7,076 nucleotides of DNA from an uncultured Lachnospiraceae bacterium (lineage in GTDB: Bacteria; Bacillota; Clostridia; Lachnospirales; Lachnospiraceae), in NCBI GenBank assembly GCA_900313435.1, contig OMRF01000187.1, forward strand, positions 1 through 7,076, read 5' to 3'. The notes below the pieces were generated by a model. It was not told the origin of the DNA. It worked only from the letters and a program-made list of their open reading frames with translations, and did no database searches. Made by a program: the position numbers and the translations under genes. This document shows positions 1 through 6,760 of the stretch, piece after piece. Each line of letters begins with the position of its first letter. The first letter of the stretch is position 1.

Positions 1-359
1 GAAAGCGGCTCCTGTTCAGCCATTATTTTTTCAAACAAAGGCTTGTCCAGCACTATCTTCGCCTGAAGATCCTTCCCGATAAATTCGAGCCTTTCTTTCG
101 GATAGCTTGCATCATTGATCACAAAGGCCGCGCCCGCGCGCCACACGCCAAGCATGCAGCTGTAAAAATGGATGTCCTTTTTCACGATTATCTGGACAAA
201 ATCCTCTTTCCCGATGCCCTTTGATCTCAGATAGCGGTAGATCTTTCCTGATTCCTGTTCAACTTCTCCATAGGTAATAGACTGATCCCCGTCCACAAAC
301 AAAGGTCTGTCCGCTTCACTTCGGATCACCTCAAAAACCCGTTCCAGATATCGTCCCAT
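1..359 (-). CDS. NRPS adenylation domain, N-terminal part (gene runs off the window)
   Basis: This is the start of a second NRPS (AMP-binding/adenylation) protein, cut by the window edge; 119 codons plus two bases are visible. AMP-binding domains activate a carboxylic acid as an acyl-adenylate and load it on a carrier thiol. Reading from the ATG at 359-357, residues 1-35 hold the usual opening (FVDGDQSITYGEV), residues 39-52 the YRYLRSKGIGKE stretch and residues 72-94 the A2-like core (WRAGAAFV, then YPKER). From about residue 38 it aligns without gaps to the neighbouring upstream protein with a little over half of the residues identical by eye, so the two are paralogues. The start is supported by a GGAGGG site 9 nt upstream and by the TAATG overlap with the upstream stop codon, which suggests translational coupling. 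The core ATP-binding motifs, carrier domain and any release domain lie outside the window, so specificity and module type cannot be read. Confidence 0.88.
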   Translation of the reverse strand, partial: MGRYLERVFEVIRSEADRPLFVDGDQSITYGEVEQESGKIYRYLRSKGIGKEDFVQIIVKKDIHFYSCMLGVWRAGAAFVINDASYPKERLEFIGKDLQAKIVLDKPLFEKIMAEQEPL

Positions 360-3235
360 TATGATCTACCCTCCAGAAAATCTACAGCTTTGAACAGCAA
401 TCTGACAAACTTATCCATATTCCCGCTATCATAAAGCTCCTTCGCATAGCGGATAGACAGCCCGTTCCAACCGGTCTGTAAGTTTTCCCGCAAAAAGATA
501 ACGAAAGCCCCCGGCATGTCCTTGCCAAGCTCCGGCGATATCGTCTCGCCGATAAGATCATTTTCTCCTTTCCACTGCTGCAGTCCTTTGTAGAAATTGA
601 ACTGCGGCATATTGACGGTATCAAGATCCTTTTCCAGCGCGTAAGAGTATTCCGTATGTACGACGGAGAAGGTGTTCTGAGACCGGATCTCATCAAGCAT
701 CTCCTTCGGTCCTTTGCATTTTCCTATGTCAAGACCGAATGTCAGGGCAGAGGCCATAAATCCCACGCTTGTCATCTTCACCGGATCATTTCTGTCATTA
801 TAAACAGAGGTAATATACGCAAAATCGCTTTCGTTATACCATGCGATAGCAAGAAGCGTTGCCGTCATGAAAAAGATGCCGTCTCTCCCGGGCTTGATCT
901 CAAACGCTTCGTCCATATCGATCATACCAGCGGTCCTCACATCGGATTCATGATCCTTTTTAAGTCCCGGAGAAACCCCTGCCTTTTGCTTTTCGTCAAA
1001 AAGGCCGGAAAAGAATGCATCTGCTTCAGCAAAACCCTCTTCCTCCCGCTGATGCGTCATATCGGAAAGCAGTGCGAAATAATAGTCGTGCGGTAACTTC
1101 TCTTCAGGTTCCTTGTAGAGCCTGAAGATATCCTTCATCAGGATGTTGATGGTGGAACCTTCCACGATAAGATGGTTAATTCCGAGACGAAGATGAAGTC
1201 CCTTTGGATTTTTTACAAGTTCACATAAATAAAGCTTGCTGTCAAAGATCCCATGCTGCCTCTTGTGATTTTTCAGGTAAGTCAGGAAATCCTCTTCCGT
1301 TTCTACTATCTCAACCGGCTTATAGAATGAAGGCTCATATTTCTGACGGTACTCTCCCTTATCGTTTTTAAAGATCCTGGTCTGCAGCGCCGGATGGTGC
1401 TTAAAAACCTGATCTATCGCTTTCTTAATGCGATCAGCATCAACAAAATCCGCGAATCGCACCAAGGAGCCGATATACGCTGCGCCGGAATCCGGGCATC
1501 GAAGCTGGTTTAAAAGTACCTGACGCTGCGCCGGAAGCAGCGGCCAGTCCTTTTCCATAGCCAGCCTGTTCTTTTCATCAAGTTCCTGCAATGATTCCCT
1601 TCTCATCGCATGCTTTGCTATCTCCCGGGGCGTACGATACTGATAAATGATCTTTGAGCTTAAGAACACCTCCTTGCACTCACTGACCAGATTGATCGCG
1701 CCCATGGAGTCTCCGCCGAGAATAAAGAAATCATCCGTCGCGCCAACTCTTTCAAGTTTCAGAAGTTTCGCCATGCTATCGCACAGCGCCTGCTCCGCTT
1801 TGTTTTCAGGCGCCTCATAATCCTTCATAAAATCTTTAGCCTTCGGCGGCTCCAAAAGCTTTCGCGCGATCTTTCCGCTTGCGTTCAAGGGAAACTCTTT
1901 TACCGGCACATAATAGGTGGGGATCATATAGGACGGCAATATCGCCTCGATCCCGCTCAGGTCGGCCGTAAGATGCTTCCCGTCAAGGATCCCAAGCTTC
2001 TTTGCCTCGTCCTCCAAAAAATAAGCGGCGACGTAGGATCGCTTTTCTTCCGCAAAGCCCTTTGCTACAACCTTCTCAAGTCCGGTGCATTTTTGCACCG
2101 CTGCCTCGATCTCGGCAGGCTCGATCCGGTTGCCGTTGATCTTGATCATGTCATCATTTCTGCCGATCACGTAGTAGAGCCCGTCCTCGTCCCTGCGGCA
2201 GATATCGTTGGTATGATAATAACCGCCGCGCTTTGCACGCTGCGTCTGCTCAGGATGATTCAGGTACCCGCGGAAGAACTCGTTTTTAAAGCAGAGCTCT
2301 CCCTGTCCCGGTCCTTCGATGATCCGGTCCTCCTCATCCATCAGAACCGCATCCACCCCTGGCATCGGTCGGCCGATCGGCGCCACGTCGTAGGCTTTGT
2401 CAAGTGCGAACTGCATCACGGCAAAGCCCGCTTCCGAGCAGCTATAAGTATTCATGATCTTCGGCTTCCCGCCGGGATAATAGATACCGCCCGCGGGTTC
2501 CGAGCCTGTTCCGATCTGCTCAAGATAGGGACTGGGTTCCTTATACATCCTAATATAGGAGGGCGGAAGATAAATGGTCTTCAGTTTATTTTCAAGGATA
2601 TAGTTTTTCATATCCTCAAAATCCCGGAGCTTTTCTTCGGGTTCCAGAAGTGTTGTGATCCCGTACATCGTATTGTAGATCACGTTGAGGATCGACTGGA
2701 CAAACGAAAGAGGACCGAGCAGCGGCCTTAAAAACGGAAGAGGCGGCCGCTCCGGCGGGATCATACTGATGCACTCATCAATATTTCCGTATTCATGAAG
2801 CACGCCCTTCGGGGTGCCGGTGGAACCGGAGGTATAGACAAGATAGCATAGCTGATGGGGATCCGTCTCCTCATAACCTGAAAGCGGCTCTGTACTTGCC
2901 ATGATCTCGTTAAAAAGAGGAATGTCGATCACCAGTGCGCACTTCGTATCCTCACGGATGAAATCGATCCTCTCCTTCGGATAATCGTCCTGGACCAGAA
3001 CAAACGCCGCGCCCGCCCTGAGAACACCAAGCATGCAGGGATAGAACTGAAGTTTTTTCGGCAACAGGAGCATCACGATCTGTTCTTTTCCGATCCCTTT
3101 TTCCTTCAGATACCGGTATACCTTTGCCCCGGCTTTATCCACTTCGGAATAGGTGATGCTCTCCCCGTCTGCCACAAACGCCTTTAAGTCTCCGTGCTTT
3201 TCAAAATGCTCTGTCAGATAATCAAAGTATTTCAT
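359..3235 (-). CDS. Nonribosomal peptide synthetase, adenylation - carrier - condensation
   Basis: A 958-aa cytosolic NRPS subunit. The adenylation domain covers about residues 1-465: A3 YTSGSTGTPKG (134-144), an A5-like TYSCSEAG (263-270), A6 GELCFKN (312-318), A7 YHTND (340-344), A8 GRNDDMIKINGNR (358-370) and the catalytic lysine K455 in NASGK. All suggest an active enzyme that adenylates an acid. The carrier domain (about 475-545) has LGGDS with S510 as the phosphopantetheine site. The condensation domain (about 560-955) shows a C1-like LLPAQR (566-571), a C2-like HHPALQTRIF (613-622) and a C3-like NHLIVEG (687-693), in which the catalytic second His (H688) is kept. There is no N-terminal condensation domain, so it probably loads a starter unit, and its C-terminal domain would serve the next protein. 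By manual alignment V179 replaces the Asp that binds the alpha-amino group (GrsA D235), so the substrate is probably not an alpha-amino acid. The ATG start has an AGGAGA site. The product is unknown. Confidence 0.93.
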   Translation of the reverse strand: MKYFDYLTEHFEKHGDLKAFVADGESITYSEVDKAGAKVYRYLKEKGIGKEQIVMLLLPKKLQFYPCMLGVLRAGAAFVLVQDDYPKERIDFIREDTKCALVIDIPLFNEIMASTEPLSGYEETDPHQLCYLVYTSGSTGTPKGVLHEYGNIDECISMIPPERPPLPFLRPLLGPLSFVQSILNVIYNTMYGITTLLEPEEKLRDFEDMKNYILENKLKTIYLPPSYIRMYKEPSPYLEQIGTGSEPAGGIYYPGGKPKIMNTYSCSEAGFAVMQFALDKAYDVAPIGRPMPGVDAVLMDEEDRIIEGPGQGELCFKNEFFRGYLNHPEQTQRAKRGGYYHTNDICRRDEDGLYYVIGRNDDMIKINGNRIEPAEIEAAVQKCTGLEKVVAKGFAEEKRSYVAAYFLEDEAKKLGILDGKHLTADLSGIEAILPSYMIPTYYVPVKEFPLNASGKIARKLLEPPKAKDFMKDYEAPENKAEQALCDSMAKLLKLERVGATDDFFILGGDSMGAINLVSECKEVFLSSKIIYQYRTPREIAKHAMRRESLQELDEKNRLAMEKDWPLLPAQRQVLLNQLRCPDSGAAYIGSLVRFADFVDADRIKKAIDQVFKHHPALQTRIFKNDKGEYRQKYEPSFYKPVEIVETEEDFLTYLKNHKRQHGIFDSKLYLCELVKNPKGLHLRLGINHLIVEGSTINILMKDIFRLYKEPEEKLPHDYYFALLSDMTHQREEEGFAEADAFFSGLFDEKQKAGVSPGLKKDHESDVRTAGMIDMDEAFEIKPGRDGIFFMTATLLAIAWYNESDFAYITSVYNDRNDPVKMTSVGFMASALTFGLDIGKCKGPKEMLDEIRSQNTFSVVHTEYSYALEKDLDTVNMPQFNFYKGLQQWKGENDLIGETISPELGKDMPGAFVIFLRENLQTGWNGLSIRYAKELYDSGNMDKFVRLLFKAVDFLEGRS
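369..374 (-). promoter_or_regulatory. Ribosome binding site of the second NRPS gene
   Basis: GGAGGG on the minus strand, 9 nt before the ATG at 359-357. It lies inside the last codons of the upstream NRPS gene, whose TAA stop (361-359) shares one base with the ATG. Strong site plus stop/start overlap decides this start and points to coupled translation of the two synthetase subunits. Confidence 0.75.
2083..2100. repeat. Perfect 7-bp inverted repeat inside the NRPS gene
   Basis: CGGTGCA and TGCACCG separated by four T (plus strand), giving an 18-bp perfect hairpin with a GC-rich stem and a four-base loop. It lies in the coding sequence for the C-terminal subdomain of the adenylation domain, a few residues after A8 (QKCTG, about 381-385). 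No U-run follows on the NRPS transcript, so it does not look like an intrinsic terminator. It may simply be a codon coincidence. Confidence 0.5.
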
Positions 3236-3240
3236 CTATT

Positions 3241-3246
3241 TCTCCT
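3241..3246 (-). promoter_or_regulatory. Ribosome binding site of the 958-aa NRPS gene
   Basis: AGGAGA on the minus strand, 5 nt before the ATG at 3235-3233. It supports this start, which also gives a normal adenylation-domain N-terminus (MKYFDYL, then FVADGESITYSEV). Confidence 0.75.
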
Positions 3247-3293
3247 GTAATGACTTCCCTGTCTGCTTTGGAATATCGTCCTTTGAAAAATAA

Positions 3294-3307
3294 TTACAAT
3301 CCTGTAA
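3294..3307. promoter_or_regulatory. Small dyad symmetry, possible operator at the NRPS promoter
   Basis: TTACA-ATCC-TGTAA, two 5-bp arms around a 4-bp spacer. It abuts the predicted NRPS -10 on its downstream side, so it would cover the predicted transcription start, a usual place for a repressor site. One half (TCCTGTAA) recurs at 3243-3250 overlapping the NRPS ribosome binding site. The region is AT-rich, so short symmetry can arise by chance. Confidence 0.25.
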
Positions 3308-3337
3308 ATTATGCGATAAAGTACCTTTATAAGGCAA
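3308..3337 (-). promoter_or_regulatory. Candidate sigma-A-type promoter for the NRPS genes
   Basis: On the minus strand TTGCCT (3337-3332) and CATAAT (3313-3308) are separated by 18 bp. The -10 matches the consensus at five of six bases, the -35 at four. Transcription would start near 3301, leaving a leader of about 65 nt before the ATG at 3235. This is the only reasonable pair found by eye in the divergent region for this direction. It is a prediction only. Confidence 0.35.
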
Positions 3338-3355
3338 GCATTTCTCTCATGGATA

Positions 3356-3364
3356 TGTTAAAAT
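3356..3364 (+). promoter_or_regulatory. Candidate extended -10 promoter for exoA
   Basis: TGTTAAAAT fits the extended -10 form (TG, one base, then TAAAAT, five of six to consensus). There is no recognisable -35 at the usual spacing, which extended -10 promoters can tolerate. Its start point would fall at about 3371, next to the exoA ATG at 3372, implying a leaderless or nearly leaderless transcript. An alternative -10 (TATAAG, 3328-3333) would give a leader of about 30 nt, also without a good -35. Confidence 0.35.
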
Positions 3365-3371
3365 CCTTTGC

Positions 3372-4127
3372 ATGAAAATTATCAGCTGGAACGTTAACGG
3401 TCTTCGGGCCTGCGTTAACAAAGGCTTTGAAGAGAGTTTCAGATCTCTTTCGGCCGACATCTTCTGTCTCCAGGAGACAAAGATGCAGGAAGGGCAGCTT
3501 GATCTTAAACTGCCCGGATATACTCAATATTATAATTATGCTGAAAAGAAGGGCTATTCCGGCACCGCTATGTTTGTAAAGGATGAGCCCCTCTCCGTAA
3601 GCTATGGGATCGGGCGTGAAGAGCACGACCACGAGGGACGCGTCATAACAGCGGAATATCCGTCCTTCTATATAGTCACGGTCTATGTCCCGAATTCCCA
3701 GGATGAGCTGAAAAGGCTGTCCTACCGAATGGAGTGGGAGGATGCCTTTCTTTCCTATATACTGTCTCTTGAAAAGGAAAAGCCTGTTATCTACTGCGGG
3801 GACCTCAACGTAGCCCACGAGGAGATAGACCTGAAGAATCCAAAAACTAATCATCGAAACGCCGGCTTCACCGATGAGGAACGGGAGAAGCTTTCCCGGA
3901 CACTCTCCAAAGGCTTCATAGATTCCTTCCGTTATTTTTATCCTGACAAAAAGGATATCTACTCCTGGTGGTCCTACCGATTCCACGCAAGGGAGAAGAA
4001 CGCCGGATGGCGCATTGATTATTTCATAGTATCCGAAAAGTTGAAAAATAATATGAAGGATGCTCTCATATATACAGACATAGAGGGCTCCGATCATTGC
4101 CCGGTGGGACTAATAATTGATATCTAA
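3372..4127 (+). CDS. exoA: Exodeoxyribonuclease III / AP endonuclease (ExoA type)
   Basis: A 251-aa member of the exonuclease III/APE1 family (endonuclease-exonuclease-phosphatase fold). These enzymes cut DNA 5' of abasic sites in base excision repair and trim 3' ends, using Mg2+ in the cytosol. Motifs run in the expected order: WNVNGLRA (6-13, N7), LQETK (33-37, metal-binding E35), YVPN (105-108), GDLNVAH (143-149, D144 and N146), a WWSYR segment (199-203), GWRIDYFIVS (212-221) and the C-terminal SDHCP (240-244, catalytic D241/H242). Length and N-terminus (MKIISWNVNGLRA) match the family and fix the start, although no clear ribosome binding site precedes it. An 8-codon reading frame (ATG at 3349) ends in an ATGA overlap with this start. 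The gene ends with tandem stops TAA TAG. The AlaX gene follows after 20 bp, so the two are probably cotranscribed. All catalytic residues are present. Confidence 0.96.
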   Translation: MKIISWNVNGLRACVNKGFEESFRSLSADIFCLQETKMQEGQLDLKLPGYTQYYNYAEKKGYSGTAMFVKDEPLSVSYGIGREEHDHEGRVITAEYPSFYIVTVYVPNSQDELKRLSYRMEWEDAFLSYILSLEKEKPVIYCGDLNVAHEEIDLKNPKTNHRNAGFTDEEREKLSRTLSKGFIDSFRYFYPDKKDIYSWWSYRFHAREKNAGWRIDYFIVSEKLKNNMKDALIYTDIEGSDHCPVGLIIDI

Positions 4128-4135
4128 TAGGATCC

Positions 4136-4140
4136 GAGGT
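4136..4140 (+). promoter_or_regulatory. Ribosome binding site of the AlaX gene
   Basis: GAGGT, 7 nt before the ATG at 4148, in the 20-bp gap after exoA. It supports this start and translation from a shared exoA mRNA. Confidence 0.6.
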
Positions 4141-4147
4141 ACCAAAA

Positions 4148-5461
4148 ATGTCAGTCATCAATTTTGAAAACGATATGTTTGAAGGGCTCGTCCCCCCTAC
4201 CGAGAAGCTCTACGACAAGGATGCCTATCTTTGCAGCTTCGATGCAAGGGTCTATAAATGCACAGCCTCGAAAAATCCCAAAACGGGAAATAGCTGCTTT
4301 GCGATCGTTCTTGACCGAACCGCTTTTTTCCCGGAAGCCGGAGGTCAGTCATCGGACAGAGGGATAATATTTCCAAAGAGCCTTGACAAGGGCTTCGATT
4401 ATCACGACACCCAGGATCTGGACCGCCACCTCTTTTCCGATGAAGAGGGCGTTACACCCGCGCGGATCAATATGGTCTCGATCAATGAAGACGACGGGCT
4501 CATCACCCACTATTCCGATACTCCCTTTGATGTGGGGCAGCTCATCACCGGCGAGATTGACATGAAATACCGCTTTTCAAATATGCAGCAGCACACCGGG
4601 GAGCATATCTTTTCCGGCCTTGTAAACTCGCACTTTGGTTTTTCCAATGTAGGCTTTTCCCTGACTGATGAGAATGTGACAATGGATTACGACGGAGAGC
4701 TTTCAGATGACGATCTCCTTATAATAGAAAAAGAAGCAAACAAGGCGATCTGGGAAAACCGTACAGTGCGCGCCTTCTATCCCTCTGTGGACGAACTCAT
4801 GATGATCGAATACAGGAGCAAGAAGGAACTGAAAGGACCGGTCAGGATCGTCGAGATCGAGGGTTATGACATCTGCGCCTGCTGCGCACCGCATGTGAAG
4901 AACACAGGGGAAATAGGTCTCCTCAAGGTGCTCGCAAAGGAATATACCAAGGGCAACACCCGCGTCTACATAGTCTGCGGAGAACGCGCCATGAGATGGC
5001 TTTCCGTGATGCACGACGAGATTTATGATATATCAAAACTCCTTTCCGTAAAGAGATATGACGCAGCTGAGGCTGTAAAAAAGCTCGCAGGTGACCTTAA
5101 AGCGAAGGATTTTGAAAACATCTCACTCCAACGTAAGCTCCTCTCCCTCGAAATAAAAAACACTCCCGCAAAAGACGGGAATGTTTTGATCCATTCGGAC
5201 GCGACCGATGACATCTCGATCCGCGAAGCCATAAATTCAAATATCGAAAGCATAAGCGGCTATATGATGATCCTTTTCTCCCCTTCGGAAGAAAACGGAA
5301 AAACAAAACACCGCTTCATAGTCGCTTCAAAGGAGAAGGACTGCGCTGCCCTTGCAAAGGAGTTTCGCGAGAAGCTTTCCGCAAAAGGTGGCGGCTCAAA
5401 GGTCATGGCTGAAGGCACCATCTGCGCCAAGGATGAAGAGATAATGGGGTTGATGGGGTGA
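4148..5461 (+). CDS. alaX: Alanyl-tRNA editing protein, long AlaX type with DHHA1-like C-terminus
   Basis: A 437-aa free-standing homologue of the editing half of alanyl-tRNA synthetase. AlaX proteins hydrolyse Ser- or Gly-mischarged tRNA-Ala in trans, protecting translation fidelity in the cytosol. Residues about 25-140 form the N-terminal barrel-like part with the FFPEAGGQSSDRG signature (60-72, the FxPEGGGQxxD motif of the family). The zinc-binding editing site has HTGEH (H149, H153) and the C-x3-H pair C245/H249. Residues 285-335 look helical and coiled, and the end (340-437) resembles a DHHA1 domain with a Gly-rich KGGGSK (413-418). There is no aminoacylation domain, as expected for AlaX. 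Extra cysteines C243 and C246 crowd the metal motif (CACCAPH), which is somewhat unusual. Start is set by a GAGGT site 7 nt upstream. The gene is 20 bp behind exoA and converges on dgt. The family call is firm; which mischarged amino acid is removed is not readable. Confidence 0.93.
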   Translation: MSVINFENDMFEGLVPPTEKLYDKDAYLCSFDARVYKCTASKNPKTGNSCFAIVLDRTAFFPEAGGQSSDRGIIFPKSLDKGFDYHDTQDLDRHLFSDEEGVTPARINMVSINEDDGLITHYSDTPFDVGQLITGEIDMKYRFSNMQQHTGEHIFSGLVNSHFGFSNVGFSLTDENVTMDYDGELSDDDLLIIEKEANKAIWENRTVRAFYPSVDELMMIEYRSKKELKGPVRIVEIEGYDICACCAPHVKNTGEIGLLKVLAKEYTKGNTRVYIVCGERAMRWLSVMHDEIYDISKLLSVKRYDAAEAVKKLAGDLKAKDFENISLQRKLLSLEIKNTPAKDGNVLIHSDATDDISIREAINSNIESISGYMMILFSPSEENGKTKHRFIVASKEKDCAALAKEFREKLSAKGGGSKVMAEGTICAKDEEIMGLMG

Positions 5462-5520
5462 GGGACTACATTTTTTTACAGATTTTACACAAAATTATTT
5501 ATCCTCTCTGAAACTGGGAA

Positions 5521-6756
5521 TCAACAAGTCAACAGCTCCTGGAATGATCTTATGGCATATGCATCTGTCATGCCGGCTATGAAGTCTATGACTGCGCGAA
5601 TATATAACTTCTCATTCTCCAGATTGCCATAGATCTTTCTATTACGACAGCGTTTTTTTAATTCGTTATATTTGTCCGGAGCCTCTACACCATCATCTAC
5701 ATACCTGACAAGCCAGTCTGCAAAATCTCTTACGAATCCATAAGCCTCTGCGTCATCTTTTGATATGTACGATATCGTACTTGCTCCTTTAAAGTACGTC
5801 CGCAACTTTTCAAAAATACTACGGATGATAAGATTCGAATACTCTGTAAAAGGCTTCATCCTGGGATTAGCATATATGTGTTTATAGTTGAACTCCTTTA
5901 TGGCACAAAGCTGATTATGCATCTCACTAGAAAGGCAAAGTCCGCGTTCAGGACTGCTGTTCTCACACAGATCGAGGATCATATTGTGCATGATGACTGT
6001 AGTATTCACTGCCTTTTCATTGCGGATACGCGCCATATCCTCAAGCTCTGAAACATCCTCATCTGAAAGGAAGCCCAGGATTCGTGCATCCTCTATATCC
6101 CTTCCGAGGTAAGCTATCTTATCTGCAAGCTTTACAACGCAGCCTTCCCAGGTTGCCGCATTGAACTGTCCCGGCTTTTCAAATAATGAAAGATCAAACA
6201 GCTCCTCCCGTGGAGAAAGACCGTTTTCATCCACTTCTCCGCAGTGAGAGATTATCCCATCTCTAACCGCATATGTTAGATCCAGGTTTTTCAGATTACA
6301 CTCATTATCCTCCAGGAGTTCCAAATCATCTACAATGTAAACTCCGTTCTTTTCGTGCCAGAAATCAACTCCAAGATGTTCATTGGTCAGACGTCTTATG
6401 ATCCTCTCTCCCTCATGTCCGAAGGGGGCATGGCCAAGATCATGTGCTGTTGCGATCGCCTTTGTAAGCTCCTCATTAAGGCCTAACTGCCTTGCAATGG
6501 TACTGCTAACGGATTCCACATGAGACACATGCTCAATGCGAGTGCAGATATGATCATTCCCGGCCGCATTGAAAAAGACCTGAGTCTTATGCTTAAGTCG
6601 TCTGTATGCCAGTGAATGAAGGACGCGGGTATAATCCCTGGCAAAAGGCGTCCTTATGTCATCCTCCCGGGAATAGAGCGGATCCCTTCGTTCTATAAGC
6701 CTTTGCCAGTTTTTATTTTCTTCGGTTGCGGCTGCGTTTGAAAATTTCTTTTCCAT
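5521..6756 (-). CDS. dgt: Deoxynucleoside triphosphate triphosphohydrolase (dGTPase family, HD domain)
   Basis: An HD-superfamily enzyme of the Dgt family, which splits dNTPs (classically dGTP) into the deoxynucleoside and tripolyphosphate and so tunes the dNTP pool. Counting from the upstream GTG at 6765, YRRLKHKTQVF is at 54-64, the metal ligand H79 in TRIEHVSHVE (75-84), the HD pair H108/D109 in AHDLGHAPFGHEGE (with H112 and H117), the conserved ISHCGE (172-177), and the last metal ligand D215 in KLADKIAY. All active-site residues are present. The preferred start is the ATG at 6756-6754 (411 aa) rather than the GTG at 6765 (414 aa), because the AGGTGGG ribosome binding site overlaps that GTG and is correctly spaced only for the ATG. 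The helical C-terminus (from about 290) is typical of the family. It lies 56 bp behind an XRE regulator on the same strand, with no convincing promoter between, so the pair may share a transcript. Substrate preference among dNTPs cannot be told from sequence. Confidence 0.93.
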   Translation of the reverse strand: MEKKFSNAAATEENKNWQRLIERRDPLYSREDDIRTPFARDYTRVLHSLAYRRLKHKTQVFFNAAGNDHICTRIEHVSHVESVSSTIARQLGLNEELTKAIATAHDLGHAPFGHEGERIIRRLTNEHLGVDFWHEKNGVYIVDDLELLEDNECNLKNLDLTYAVRDGIISHCGEVDENGLSPREELFDLSLFEKPGQFNAATWEGCVVKLADKIAYLGRDIEDARILGFLSDEDVSELEDMARIRNEKAVNTTVIMHNMILDLCENSSPERGLCLSSEMHNQLCAIKEFNYKHIYANPRMKPFTEYSNLIIRSIFEKLRTYFKGASTISYISKDDAEAYGFVRDFADWLVRYVDDGVEAPDKYNELKKRCRNRKIYGNLENEKLYIRAVIDFIAGMTDAYAIRSFQELLTC

Positions 6757-6760
6757 ATTT

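Noticed and set aside
656..1096. Plus-strand open frame of 146 codons inside the NRPS gene
   Set aside because: It is antisense to the condensation domain, has no ribosome binding site or recognisable domain, and the minus-strand frame carries clear NRPS motifs.
1973..2731. Plus-strand open frame of 252 codons inside the NRPS gene
   Set aside because: Antisense shadow of the adenylation domain; its sequence shows no family features.
3327..4097. Minus-strand open frame of 256 codons opposite exoA
   Set aside because: The plus strand encodes a complete ExoA with all catalytic motifs; the opposite frame is a shadow.
5164..5180. TCCCG-N7-CGGGA stem in alaX followed by a few T
   Set aside because: Only a 5-bp stem with a short interrupted T-stretch, well inside an intact coding sequence; not a credible terminator.
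5462..5520. Possible terminator between the convergent alaX and dgt genes
   Set aside because: There is a T-run (5471-5477) and a near-tandem 9-bp repeat (TTTTACAGA/TTTTACACA, 5474-5491), but no stable GC-rich stem before a U-run on either strand.
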